Source: CAMQVM01 sp044433405
GTDB taxonomy: Bacteria; Bacteroidota; Bacteroidia; Bacteroidales; Rikenellaceae
DNA: 13,323 bases
Reading direction: 5' to 3'
Assembly: GCA_044433405.1 (NCBI GenBank)
Contig: JAWXTQ010000049.1
Location: forward strand, 1-13,323
Shown: positions 12,984 through 13,323 of the stretch, piece after piece
How positions within the stretch are numbered: the stretch's first letter is position 1
Layout of the letters: every line of letters starts with the position of its first letter
Notes under the pieces: model-generated
Databases searched by the model: none
What the model was told of the DNA's origin: nothing
What the model saw: the letters and a program-made list of their open reading frames with translations, nothing else
Program-made: the position numbers and the translations under genes

Positions 12984-13323
12984 ATGAACAACACTCCGTA
13001 CACTCTACTACAACTACAGCGCGAGGTTAAAGAGCAGATTCGTCGCTCTTTCTCCTCTCGAAAGTGGGTAGTAGCAGAGATTGGCCAGATTAGCAACGCC
13101 TCGACTGGTCACTGTTATATGGAGCTAGTTGAACGTAATGATGCAACAGGGCAACTAGCCGCAAAGTGTCAAGCCACAATCTGGCGCAATTCCTATAGCG
13201 GAATAGCACATCGCTTTCTCTCTGCAACAGGTAGCAAGCTAATTGGCGGAATGAAGATTTTAGCCCTTGTAGAGGTTAGTCATCATGAGCTATACGGCTT
13301 ATCGCTCAATATCTCTGACATTG
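12984..13323 (+). CDS. xseA: Exodeoxyribonuclease VII large subunit, 3' end missing
   Basis: The first 113 codons of a gene running off the right edge. XseA with the small subunit XseB degrades single-stranded DNA to oligonucleotides in repair and recombination. The visible part is the N-terminal OB-fold: WVVAEIGQI, GHCYMELVE, AATIWRN-like (ATIWRNSYSGIAHRF), then GGMKILALVEVSHHELYGLSLNISDI, all at family-typical spacing. The start at 12984 lies 9 nt after the argS stop; no strong SD is seen (TTTTATATG). The catalytic middle and the C-terminal coiled coil are outside the window. Confidence 0.93.
   Translation, partial: MNNTPYTLLQLQREVKEQIRRSFSSRKWVVAEIGQISNASTGHCYMELVERNDATGQLAAKCQATIWRNSYSGIAHRFLSATGSKLIGGMKILALVEVSHHELYGLSLNISDI

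Overview
This window looks like chromosomal DNA from a member of the Bacteroidota, most likely order Bacteroidales. Several gene starts are preceded by the Bacteroidota housekeeping promoter pattern (TTTG, 19-20 nt, TAnnTTTG) instead of an E. coli-type -35/-10, and Shine-Dalgarno sequences are weak or absent. The gene families fit this group: a CotH protein with a Gly/Met-rich insert, a membrane-anchored AraC regulator, a TlpA-like DUF4369-type lipoprotein, a POT transporter of Bacteroidota type, and a eukaryote-like glycogen branching enzyme. The genus cannot be named from the sequence alone.

Layout, left to right. A CotH-family gene cut by the left edge (+) converges on a Cof-type HAD phosphatase (-), with a 20-bp palindrome between them. 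Next is a membrane AraC-type regulator (+) whose reading frame is split in two at a G5 tract, within what should be one transmembrane helix. A tRNA-Gly(UCC)/tRNA-Thr(GGU) pair with its own promoter follows. A Nudix hydrolase (-) and pyrE (+) are then divergent, with start codons only 6 nt apart; pyrE is followed by a small SRPBCC-fold gene. A thioredoxin-like lipoprotein gene (+) converges on a POT peptide transporter (-) across about 700 bp of non-coding DNA. The POT gene is divergent from glgB (+), which is followed by argS and the start of xseA, cut by the right edge.

The most striking part is the non-coding region 6627-7334. Two inverted arms of about 150 bp (roughly 87% identical by eye) flank a core of about 357 bp. 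Each arm can fold by itself into a closed multi-helix structure: a closing stem plus three hairpins. Where the arms differ in the closing stem and long hairpin, 8 of 9 stem substitutions form 4 compensatory base-pair changes. A minimal version of the same element (closing stem stacked directly on hairpin 1) sits at 1266-1307, also between convergent genes. The core contains a separate long hairpin of about 31 bp followed by T7. I read this as a dispersed structured repeat, REP/MITE-like or a convergent-gene terminator/ncRNA element, that I cannot assign to a named family.

The protein-coding genes are mostly core metabolism and information processing: pyrimidine synthesis, glycogen branching, arginyl-tRNA charging and DNA repair. 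Around them are envelope and uptake functions (CotH, lipoprotein, POT). There is no sign of a phage, transposase, CRISPR array or defence island.
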